Positions 1-5,042 of a DNA stretch of 5,042 nt are shown piece by piece. The notes under the pieces are model-generated. The model saw nothing but the letters and a program-made list of their open reading frames with translations. It had not been told where the DNA came from and did no database searches. Every line of letters begins with the position of its first letter. Position 1 is the first letter of the stretch. The translations under genes and the position numbers were made by a program. This stretch comes from an uncultured Caulobacterales bacterium (lineage in GTDB: Bacteria > Pseudomonadota > Alphaproteobacteria > Caulobacterales > Caulobacteraceae): NCBI GenBank assembly GCA_903903715.1, contig CAIUZX010000435.1, forward strand, positions 1 to 5,042, given 5' to 3'.

Positions 1-213
1 CTGCGCCATCTCGTACTGCTTCAGCTCGTCCCGGCTGAAGATGATCAGCTTGCGCGGCCGGAATTGGGCGCTGACCTTGGCGACGAAGGCCTTGCCGAAG
101 GATCCGGTGCCGCCGGTGATCAGGATGGTCTTGTCATCTAAGTCAATTGGCGGTGACGAGAAGTCTCTGCCAATGAAAACCTTTTCGAAATCAAAGGGGG
201 CGGCGGCGGACAT
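1..213 (-). CDS. pseB: UDP-N-acetylglucosamine 4,6-dehydratase (inverting), N-terminal part, cut by the left edge
   Basis: PseB (called FlmA in Caulobacter) carries out the first step of pseudaminic acid synthesis: it dehydrates and inverts C5 of UDP-GlcNAc in the cytoplasm, using bound NADP, to feed flagellin glycosylation. Only 71 residues are present of a family usually near 330-345. The reverse complement shows the Rossmann nucleotide-binding loop ILITGGTGSFGKAF at about residues 30-43, then RKLIIFSRDELKQYEMAQ at 54-71, a signature of the PseB/CapD-like short-chain dehydrogenase group. The ATG at 211-213 is preceded by a good Shine-Dalgarno GAGGAAGGG (223-231, 9-nt spacer). About 25 residues precede the usual start of the Rossmann strand, and no other ATG, GTG or TTG lies in that stretch. 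The divergent pseH supports the assignment. A retaining 4,6-dehydratase paralogue is less likely. The catalytic residues lie outside the window. Confidence 0.88.
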   Translation of the reverse strand, partial: MSAAAPFDFEKVFIGRDFSSPPIDLDDKTILITGGTGSFGKAFVAKVSAQFRPRKLIIFSRDELKQYEMAQ

Positions 214-252
214 CGGGAAAAACCCTTCCTCGGGACGTGAGTCGTCCTGCGA

Positions 253-366
253 GTTCACACTCGGGCGATATGGTTAACGAAGATTGACGGGTCAGGTCGA
301 CGGAGCCGGCGGGCGGGAAGGGAGGCGTGTTGGGATCGTTACAAAATCACTTTATGGGTTCACACT
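253..366. repeat. Direct repeat GTTCACACT, two copies 105 bp apart
   Basis: GTTCACACT occurs exactly at 253-261 and again at 358-366 on the same strand, both within the pseB/pseH intergenic region. The offset is 105 bp, close to ten turns of B-DNA, which would place both copies on the same face of the helix. It may be a pair of sites for a DNA-bending or looping regulator, or a coincidence. No known binding site with this sequence is recognised. Confidence 0.35.
270..277 (-). promoter_or_regulatory. Possible CtrA half-site (TTAACCAT) upstream of pseB
   Basis: The minus strand reads GTTAACCATAT here, containing an exact TTAACCAT, about 57 nt upstream of the pseB start codon. In Caulobacter and relatives the response regulator CtrA binds TTAA-N7-TTAA, and TTAACCAT-type half-sites are also reported for it. 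CtrA controls flagellar genes, so a site before a flagellin-glycosylation gene makes sense. Only a half-site is present; the neighbouring TTGA on the plus strand (284-287) has the wrong spacing for a full box. An 8-base match can arise by chance. Confidence 0.3.
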
Positions 367-415
367 ATCAGGGACGGCCTTTAGCTGAGGGGCGCCAGGT
401 CGGCGGAAACTGTTT

Positions 416-985
416 ATGATCGAACTGCGAGACCTTGCTGCCGACGACGTCGACCTTTTGTTCCGCTGGAGACAGGAGCCGGAGGTGGACCGCTGGTTGT
501 TCGACCACCCGCCCGTCGCCTTCGAGGCGCACAAGGCCTGGTTCGACGCCTTCATCAATGACCCGGACCGAACCGGTTGGGTCATTCTGCAGAACGGAAC
601 GCCGGCGGGGTTCCTCAATCTGATCGGCGTCGCCAACCCAAAGCGACGGGCCAGATGGGCCTGGTACATCGGCGAGGCGCAGGCGAGGGGGCGCGGCGCC
701 GGTCGCGCCGCTCAGGCCCTGGGGCTCGAGCGGGCGTTCCACCAACTGAACCTGCAGAAGGTCTGGTCTGAAATCCACGCTGACAACGATCTGGCTCTGC
801 GCGCGCAGACGGCGGCGGGCTTTCGTCGGGAGGGCTATTTGCGCCGGCACAGCCTGAAGGATGGCGTCTATCGCGATGTGATCCTGCTGGCGATCCTGGC
901 CGAGGAGTGGGCCGCGCGGCGCGAACGGGTGCTGAAGGATCTTGCGGAGTCGGGCTTGATCGCGTCCTCCCACGCCAAGGCCTGA
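416..985 (+). CDS. pseH: GNAT acetyltransferase, probable UDP-4-amino-4,6-dideoxy-N-acetyl-beta-L-altrosamine N-acetyltransferase
   Basis: PseH (FlmH in Caulobacter) transfers acetyl from acetyl-CoA to the 4-amino sugar made by PseB and PseC, the third step of pseudaminic acid synthesis, in the cytoplasm. The 189-residue product has a complete GNAT fold: an N-terminal strand and helix with RWRQEPEVDRWLF (17-29), the acetyl-CoA loop RGRGAG (91-96, the R/Q-x-x-G-x-G/A motif), and the C-terminal signature N124-xx-A127 ... AGF (134-136). WAWYIGEAQARGRGAG resembles PseH and RimJ/RimL-type enzymes. The tyrosine common eight residues into the C-terminal signature is Gln131 here. The ATG at 416 aligns with the usual N-terminus; its ribosome site is weak (GGCGGAAAC just upstream). 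Divergence from pseB is the main reason to choose PseH over a RimJ-like protein acetyltransferase. The C-terminal 25 residues or so look like a variable tail. Confidence 0.72.
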   Translation: MIELRDLAADDVDLLFRWRQEPEVDRWLFDHPPVAFEAHKAWFDAFINDPDRTGWVILQNGTPAGFLNLIGVANPKRRARWAWYIGEAQARGRGAGRAAQALGLERAFHQLNLQKVWSEIHADNDLALRAQTAAGFRREGYLRRHSLKDGVYRDVILLAILAEEWAARRERVLKDLAESGLIASSHAKA

Positions 986-1040
986 TCATCTCGGCGAATG
1001 CTGACTTGCAAGCGGCTCAGTCGAAGGTTACCGGTTAATC

Positions 1041-1658
1041 ATGTCTCCCTTTTCAGATCGTCGTGTCGTTATTGGAGTGGGCGCCGGGGCCGTTGTGGCG
1101 GTTCTGGCGCTGATTCTGGCGTTTGTGGGCGGGCGTCATGGCGCGAAGGCGCAGGGCGCTGCGAGCGATCCGGCGCTCGCCGACAAGCCCGCGCTGCAGC
1201 TTGAGGTCGGCAAGCCCGATCCCAAGCAGAACGCCAAGACCCAGGCCGTGCGCTGCTTCGTGAACGGCCAGCTCGTGGGCATGACCACGCTGAACGAATG
1301 CGCCCAGAAGAACGGCACGGCCAGCCAGGCGCTGGACGTCGGGCTGGATGCGCCGCCCCCCGGCGCCGCCCTGACCCCGCCGCCCATGCGGTCCGCCGCT
1401 GCTCTGGCCAGCCAGACGGCGGAGTGCCTGCGCTACGGGGCCGAAGGCTGGAAGGGCTATGGCGCGCCGCTCAGCCTCGGCGCTTGCGTGCGCGTCCTGT
1501 TCCAGGGACAGTGCGCCCATTCGGGCGAAGCCTTCTACGGCCGCTGGGGCGCCCAATCGCTGCGCCTGATCCCCGGCCGGGTCGAGATTTCCGACGATAA
1601 CCGCAGCTTCCGCCAGCTCGTCGAGCAGGACGCGGACTGCCAGATCCCCAGCCTTTAG
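1041..1658 (+). CDS. Hypothetical membrane-anchored periplasmic protein with six cysteines
   Basis: I do not recognise this family. The 205-residue product has a short basic N-terminus (MSPFSDRR) and one strong hydrophobic segment at about residues 9-30 (small residues, then VLALILAFVG), followed by GGRHGAKAQ. This suggests a signal anchor or an uncleaved signal peptide with the rest in the periplasm. The exported part has six cysteines (72, 87, 129, 149, 158, 200), an even number that could form three disulfides. Residues 104-115 are proline-rich and look like a linker between an N-terminal Cys pair and a C-terminal part holding four cysteines and FYGRWGAQSLRLIPGRVE (165-182), which looks like beta strands. 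The start follows pseH by 55 bp with a mediocre Shine-Dalgarno GAAGG (1023-1027). The lipoprotein gene begins 10 bp after the stop, so the two are probably cotranscribed. Reality as a gene is well supported by codon bias and the export signal. Confidence 0.8.
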   Translation: MSPFSDRRVVIGVGAGAVVAVLALILAFVGGRHGAKAQGAASDPALADKPALQLEVGKPDPKQNAKTQAVRCFVNGQLVGMTTLNECAQKNGTASQALDVGLDAPPPGAALTPPPMRSAAALASQTAECLRYGAEGWKGYGAPLSLGACVRVLFQGQCAHSGEAFYGRWGAQSLRLIPGRVEISDDNRSFRQLVEQDADCQIPSL

Positions 1659-1668
1659 GCGACCCGTC

Positions 1669-2052
1669 ATGTCCTTGCGCCGCGCCGTGCTCACCCTTGC
1701 AAGCCTAACGGCGCTGGTCGGCCTGGCCGGTTGCGAACAGTCTGCGCCGGACGAGGTCGGCGTGTGCTGGCACATGGTGCCTGGCAAGGACGGAAAGCCT
1801 ACGTTCAATCGTCTTGCCGACCACGTTCCCAATCTCGAGACCTGCGCCATGAAGCTCGAGGTGATGCGCCTTAACTTCCTGCGGATCGGCGGAACGCACA
1901 CGGAGATCGCCGGGGCCTATCAGGGGCAGTACATCTGGCTGCAGCGGGAAGGCGTCTATGTCTCCCAGCGCTATGACGGCAATCGCTATCCGGCGCTGAA
2001 GCGTCTGCCTGACGGGCAGCTCGCCATTCCGAGCGCCGTACCCGTCCGCTAG
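1669..2052 (+). CDS. Small putative lipoprotein, function unknown
   Basis: The 127-residue product starts with a classic lipoprotein signal: basic MSLRR, hydrophobic core AVLTLASLTALVG, and lipobox L19-A20-G21-C22, so Cys22 should be lipidated and become the mature N-terminus. The residue after it is Glu, not Asp, so by the E. coli rule it would not be retained in the inner membrane and may reach the outer membrane; that rule is not firm in alphaproteobacteria. The mature part is about 105 residues with one further cysteine pair (33 and 59), WHMVPGKDGKPTFNRLA (34-50), and aromatic-rich YIWLQREGVYVSQRYDGNRY (88-107). I recognise no domain. The gene starts 10 bp after the preceding exported protein; a TAGGCG overlapping that stop could serve as a weak ribosome site. 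The shared export route and cysteine pairs suggest related roles. No clear terminator follows. Confidence 0.8.
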   Translation: MSLRRAVLTLASLTALVGLAGCEQSAPDEVGVCWHMVPGKDGKPTFNRLADHVPNLETCAMKLEVMRLNFLRIGGTHTEIAGAYQGQYIWLQREGVYVSQRYDGNRYPALKRLPDGQLAIPSAVPVR

Positions 2053-2085
2053 GCCTTGTCCTCCGCGTGATCGCCGCAGAAGTGC

Positions 2086-2092
2086 TTGACTC
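2086..2092 (+). promoter_or_regulatory. Possible -35 element of the ssb promoter, overlapping a GANTC site
   Basis: TTGACTC matches the Caulobacter housekeeping -35 consensus TTGACGS at six of seven positions and contains GACTC (2088-2092), a CcrM-type GANTC methylation site. It lies 118 bp before the ssb ATG and 14 bp before the LexA box. No convincing -10 lies at the expected distance: the best is TTTGGAAC (2103-2110), which overlaps the LexA box. The region should hold the ssb promoter, but this exact assignment is tentative. Confidence 0.35.
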
Positions 2093-2106
2093 CTGTGGGC
2101 GTTTTG

Positions 2107-2121
2107 GAACAAAAATAGAAC
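2107..2121 (+). promoter_or_regulatory. LexA-binding SOS box (GAAC-N7-GAAC) upstream of ssb
   Basis: GAAC at 2107-2110 and GAAC at 2118-2121 are separated by exactly seven bases (AAAAATA). This is the reverse-strand form of GTTC-N7-GTTC, the LexA operator of Caulobacter and other alphaproteobacteria, and it matches at all eight specified positions. It sits in the gap between the lipoprotein gene and ssb, 82 bp before the ssb ATG, where LexA could block the promoter. ssb is a known SOS gene in many bacteria. No other GAAC-N7-GAAC or GTTC-N7-GTTC was noticed in the window. Confidence 0.8.
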
Positions 2122-2203
2122 AGTTAAGCTTTTCCGCGTGGCGGTGCGCCCGTCAGGGGCTAGGGTCCCGGGAAATGTGAGTCGTCGAAATGGGGCGGAA
2201 GTC

Positions 2204-2695
2204 ATGGCCGGCAGTGTCAACAAGGTCATTTTGGTTGGAAATCTCGGACGTGATCCGGAAGTCCGAACCCTGAACTCCGGCGACCGCGTCGCCAACCTGC
2301 GCATCGCCACCAGCGAAACCTGGCGCGACAAGGCGACGGGGGAGCGCAAGGAGAAGACCGAGTGGCATCAGGTCGTGATCTTCAACGACAACCTCGTGAA
2401 GGTGGCTGAGAGCTATCTGCGCAAGGGCTCGACCGTCTATATCGAGGGCTCTTTGCAAACCCGCAAATACACGGATGCGCAGGGCGTGGAGAAGTTCTCG
2501 ACCGAAGTGGTCCTGCAGAAGTTCCGCGGCGAACTGACCATGCTCGGCGGCCGCAATCAGGGCGGCGAGTCTGAAGACGCGGGCGGCGGCGGTTATGGCC
2601 GGTCCAGCGACTTCGGCGGCGGCGCTCCTCGCGCGGCGGCGTCCGGGCCGAAGGAAAGCTTCTCCGCCGACCTCGACGACGAGATCCCGTTCTGA
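2204..2695 (+). CDS. ssb: Single-stranded DNA-binding protein
   Basis: SSB coats single-stranded DNA as a tetramer during replication, recombination and repair, and recruits partner enzymes through its C-terminal tip. The 163-residue product opens with MAGSVNKVILVGNLGRDPEV, typical of bacterial SSB. The OB fold covers about residues 5-113. ssDNA-stacking aromatics Trp40, Trp54 and Phe60 of E. coli are conserved; the Trp88 equivalent is Tyr89 (RKYTD). A Gly-rich linker (about 115-140) leads to the acidic tip DLDDEIPF. Length is close to E. coli SSB. I chose ATG 2204 because homology begins there; the frame stays open up to a GTG at 2138, but those 22 extra codons look like leader. The ribosome site is GGGG or GGAAG within 2192-2201. 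The LexA box upstream points to DNA-damage induction. gyrA follows 187 bp later on the same strand. Confidence 0.97.
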   Translation: MAGSVNKVILVGNLGRDPEVRTLNSGDRVANLRIATSETWRDKATGERKEKTEWHQVVIFNDNLVKVAESYLRKGSTVYIEGSLQTRKYTDAQGVEKFSTEVVLQKFRGELTMLGGRNQGGESEDAGGGGYGRSSDFGGGAPRAAASGPKESFSADLDDEIPF

Positions 2696-2725
2696 TCGGA
2701 ACTCAGCTGAGGCCCGATCAGTTCC
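2693..2725 (+). terminator. Possible stem-loop at the end of ssb, with two competing pairings
   Basis: TGATCGG (2693-2699, including the ssb stop codon) can pair with CCGATCA (2714-2720) as a 7-bp stem around a 14-nt loop. A second stem, GGAACT (2698-2703) with AGTTCC (2720-2725), uses some of the same bases, so the two exclude each other. No T-run follows, so this is not a standard intrinsic terminator. It may be a Rho-assisted 3' end, an mRNA-stabilising structure, or chance. Confidence 0.3.
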
Positions 2726-2758
2726 CGGGGCCTTGCGGCGGCGTTTGCATGTGAGGTT

Positions 2759-2787
2759 TTGCGTCCGCCGCAGGCAGATGCTAACAC
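2759..2787 (+). promoter_or_regulatory. Putative gyrA promoter (sigma73/sigma70 type)
   Basis: TTGCGTC (2759-2765), 14 nt, then GCTAACAC (2780-2787). The Caulobacter housekeeping consensus is TTGACGS-N10-14-GCTANAWC: the -10 block matches at all but one specified position, the -35 at four of seven, and the spacing is allowed. In E. coli terms it reads TTGCGT, 17 nt, TAACAC. Transcription would start near 2794, giving a gyrA leader of about 90 nt. That leader contains a GANTC site GATTC (2809-2813). The rest of the 187-bp ssb-gyrA gap shows no other clear promoter. Confidence 0.5.
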
Positions 2788-2882
2788 TCGAATGAGGGTG
2801 GATGCGTCGATTCCGACGCCGGTTCCGCCCCCCTTTGTCCAGCGCGCCAACGCTTCCTCTTTTAGTCTGCAGCAAAACCCCC

Positions 2883-5042
2883 TTGAGCGATAACGACCTT
2901 CCTCCGAAGTCCTCCGACGCGCCGCCCCCCGAGGGCCAGCAAGGCGTCGCTCCCATCGCCATCGAGGCTGAGCTGAAGCGCAGCTACCTCGATTACGCGA
3001 TGAGCGTGATCGTGGCCCGCGCGTTGCCGGACGCCCGCGACGGGCTCAAGCCCGTGCACCGCCGCATCCTGTTCTCGATGCACGAGAACGGCTTCTCCGC
3101 CGGCGGACAGTACCGCAAGTCCGCCCGGGTCGTCGGTGACGTGATCGGTAAGTATCACCCGCACGGCGACGTGGCCGTCTATGACGCCTTGGTCCGGATG
3201 GCCCAGGACTTCTCCATGGGCGTGCCGCTGATCGACGGGCAGGGCAACTTCGGCTCGGTCGACGGCGATCCTCCGGCGGCCATGCGTTACACCGAAAGCC
3301 GGATGACCCGTGCGGCCGAAGCGCTGCTCGCCGATCTCGACAAGGACACGGTCGCCTTTAAGCCGAACTATGACGGCTCGGAGTTGGAGCCTGCTGTTCT
3401 GCCGGCGCGCATTCCGAACCTCCTGGTCAATGGCGCAGGCGGCATCGCCGTCGGCATGGCCACCAACATTCCGCCGCATAATCTGGGCGAAGTGGTGGAC
3501 GCGTGCCTTGCTCTGATCGACACGCCGGACCTGCCTCTGGAGCAACTGCTCGAGATTGTGCCGGGGCCGGACTTTCCGACGGGCGGCGAGATCATCGGCC
3601 GGACGGGCGCGCGCCTCGCGTTGATGACCGGGCGTGGTTCGGTCGTGGTGCGCGGCAAGACCGCCATCGAGACGAGAGCCAAGGACCGCGAGTCCATCAT
3701 CATTACCGAGATCCCGTATCAGGTGAACAAGGCCTCGATGGTCGAGCGGATCGCCGAACTCGTCCGCGAAAAGCGGATCGAGGGCATCGCCGACCTGCGG
3801 GACGAGAGCGACCGGGACGGCATGCGCGTGGTCATCGACCTCAAGCGCGACGCCACCGCCGACGTCATCCTGAACCAGCTCTATCGCTACACGCCGCTGC
3901 AGTCGTCCTTCGGCGTGAACATGCTCGCCCTCAATCAGGGGCGGCCCGAGCAGATGGGCCTTCGCGGCCTTCTCGACGCCTTCCTCGCCTTCCGCGAAGA
4001 GGTGGTCGTCCGCCGGACGAAGTTCGAGCTGAACAAGGCCCGCAACCGCGGTCACGTGCTGGTCGGTCTCGCCATTGCTGTCGTCAACATCGATGAAGTG
4101 ATCGCGATCATCCGCTCGTCCAAGGACCCGGCCGAGGCGCGGGAGCGGTTGCAGTCTAAGAACTGGCCCGCGGGCGACATGACGCCGCTGATCGCGCTGA
4201 TCCAGGACCCGCGCACGCTGCTCTTGCCCGATAACTCCGTGCGGCTGTCGGACGAGCAGGCGCGGGCGATCCTGGCGCTGACCCTGTCGCGCCTGACCGG
4301 CCTTGGGCGGGACGAGATCTTCGAAGAAGCCCGCCAGCTGTCGGAGGCCATCCGCGGCTATCTCGACATCCTGTCCAGCCGCGAAAAGATTGTCGCCATC
4401 ATCCGCGAGGAGCTGGTTGACGTTCGCGCCGCCTTCGCCCGTCCGCGCCGCACCATCTTTGTCGAAGGTGACGCGGACGTTGAGGACGAGGACCTGATCC
4501 CCCGTGAAGAGATGGTCGTCACCGTCAGCCACGGCGGCTATGTGAAGCGCACGGCGCTCTCGGCCTATCGGACCCAGCATCGCGGCGGCAAGGGCCGCTC
4601 GGGCATGTCGATGAAGGACGAGGATGCGGTTGTCCGCGTGTTCGCCGCCTCGACCCACGCGCCGGTGCTGTTCTTCTCGTCCATCGGCAAGGTCTACAAG
4701 CTGAAGGTGTGGCGCCTGCCGCTGGCCCAGGCCAACGCCCGCGGCAAGGCCTTCGTCAATCTCCTGCCGCTGGAAGACGGTGAGACCATCACCACGGTCC
4801 TGCCGCTGCCCGAGGATGAGGCGCAGTGGGATGCGCTGGACGTGATGTTCGCGACGAGCCAGGGCGACGTGCGCCGCAACAAGCTGTCCGACTTCGCCCA
4901 GGTCAACCGCGCTGGCAAGATCGCCATGAAGTTCACAGAGGATGCGGACGCCCGCATCATCGGCGTGGCCCTATGCACCGAGGATCAGGACGTTCTTTTG
5001 ACCACGGCGCTGGGGCGCTGCATCCGTTTCCAGACGAGCGAC
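2883..5042 (+). CDS. gyrA: DNA gyrase subunit A, cut by the right edge (first 720 codons)
   Basis: GyrA is the DNA breakage-reunion subunit of the A2B2 gyrase that introduces negative supercoils. After a Pro-rich N-tail (about residues 1-25) comes EAELKRSYLDYAMSVIVARA, the winged-helix/CAP core with KSARVVGDVIGKYHPHGD (about 79-96), catalytic Tyr136 in AAMRYTESRM, and IPNLLVNGAGGIAVGMATN (177-195). The tower and coiled-coil follow, then the C-terminal beta-pinwheel with the GyrA box QHRGGKG (565-571), the mark of gyrase as opposed to topoisomerase IV ParC. About 150-200 residues are missing. The frame is unbroken. Val97 stands where E. coli has Ser83; Asp101 matches Asp87. I favour TTG 2883, giving MSDNDLPPK, although it lacks a Shine-Dalgarno; an in-frame ATG at 2802 would add 27 residues, Arg-rich and poor in GC at third positions. 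The ssb-gyrA order is common in alphaproteobacteria, where coaD often follows. Confidence 0.97.
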   Translation, partial: MSDNDLPPKSSDAPPPEGQQGVAPIAIEAELKRSYLDYAMSVIVARALPDARDGLKPVHRRILFSMHENGFSAGGQYRKSARVVGDVIGKYHPHGDVAVYDALVRMAQDFSMGVPLIDGQGNFGSVDGDPPAAMRYTESRMTRAAEALLADLDKDTVAFKPNYDGSELEPAVLPARIPNLLVNGAGGIAVGMATNIPPHNLGEVVDACLALIDTPDLPLEQLLEIVPGPDFPTGGEIIGRTGARLALMTGRGSVVVRGKTAIETRAKDRESIIITEIPYQVNKASMVERIAELVREKRIEGIADLRDESDRDGMRVVIDLKRDATADVILNQLYRYTPLQSSFGVNMLALNQGRPEQMGLRGLLDAFLAFREEVVVRRTKFELNKARNRGHVLVGLAIAVVNIDEVIAIIRSSKDPAEARERLQSKNWPAGDMTPLIALIQDPRTLLLPDNSVRLSDEQARAILALTLSRLTGLGRDEIFEEARQLSEAIRGYLDILSSREKIVAIIREELVDVRAAFARPRRTIFVEGDADVEDEDLIPREEMVVTVSHGGYVKRTALSAYRTQHRGGKGRSGMSMKDEDAVVRVFAASTHAPVLFFSSIGKVYKLKVWRLPLAQANARGKAFVNLLPLEDGETITTVLPLPEDEAQWDALDVMFATSQGDVRRNKLSDFAQVNRAGKIAMKFTEDADARIIGVALCTEDQDVLLTTALGRCIRFQTSD

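Larger units (their letters stand above)
214..415. promoter_or_regulatory. Divergent pseB/pseH intergenic control region
   Basis: This 202-bp stretch between two outward-facing genes must carry promoters for both. Seen in it: the pseB Shine-Dalgarno (223-231), a GANTC site GAGTC (239-243), a TTAACCAT motif on the minus strand (270-277), two copies of GTTCACACT (253-261 and 358-366), and an AT-richer patch at about 335-360. A weak sigma70-like candidate reading toward pseH is TTGGGA (330-335), 17 nt, TATGGG (353-358). No sigma54 -24/-12 pair was found on either strand. Having promoters here follows from the gene layout; their exact positions are not established. Confidence 0.5.

Noticed and set aside
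41..277. 78-codon plus-strand open frame at the left edge
   Set aside because: It is opposite the clearly recognisable pseB N-terminus and has no domain or ribosome site.
368..973. 201-codon minus-strand open frame over pseH
   Set aside because: The plus strand encodes a full GNAT domain in this interval, so this is an antisense shadow.
986..1040. Possible terminator or promoter between pseH and the gene at 1041
   Set aside because: I see only short imperfect inverted bases (TGACT/AGTCG) and a GGTTA direct repeat, with no T-run and no convincing -35/-10 pair.
1053..1901. 282-codon minus-strand open frame across the two exported-protein genes
   Set aside because: The plus strand encodes proteins with proper export signals, including a lipobox, and the expected codon bias. 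The minus-strand frame spans two genes and resembles no protein I know.
2138..2203. Upstream extension of ssb to a GTG at 2138
   Set aside because: The extra 22 codons have no SSB homology; the conserved SSB N-terminus begins at ATG 2204.
2862..4658. 598-codon open frame on the minus strand
   Set aside because: It lies antisense to gyrA, whose plus-strand product is unmistakable. Long antisense frames are expected from high third-position GC, and the translation has no recognisable domain and skewed composition.

Overview
This is an ordinary chromosomal segment from an alphaproteobacterium, most likely of the Caulobacterales (Caulobacter, Brevundimonas or Phenylobacterium type). The pointers are high GC with strong GC bias at third codon positions, an alphaproteobacterial LexA box (GAAC-N7-GAAC) before ssb, a Caulobacter-style promoter before gyrA, CcrM-type GANTC sites concentrated between genes, and a pseudaminic acid (flagellin glycosylation) locus. 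The genus is inferred; no marker in the window fixes it.

Layout. Positions 1-213 (minus) hold the first 71 codons of pseB, the first enzyme of pseudaminic acid synthesis. A 202-bp divergent intergenic region (214-415) separates it from pseH (416-985, plus), the GNAT acetyltransferase of the same pathway. Two consecutive plus-strand genes of unknown function follow: a membrane-anchored protein with six cysteines (1041-1658) and, 10 bp later, a small lipoprotein (1669-2052). Then comes ssb (2204-2695), single-stranded DNA-binding protein, with a LexA box 83 bp upstream of its start. Last is gyrA (2883-5042, running off the right edge), DNA gyrase subunit A, apparently starting at TTG.

How the genes work together. 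pseB and pseH belong to one sugar pathway and probably share a divergent control region. ssb and gyrA serve DNA replication and repair and are neighbours in many alphaproteobacteria. The two exported proteins between these groups look like a small operon of their own.

No novel multi-gene system, mobile element, CRISPR array or RNA gene was seen. The points most worth a second look are a valine at the GyrA position equivalent to E. coli Ser83 (predicting reduced quinolone sensitivity), the SOS box at ssb, the TTG start and leader of gyrA, the intergenic clustering of GANTC sites, and the unexplained cysteine-containing exported pair.
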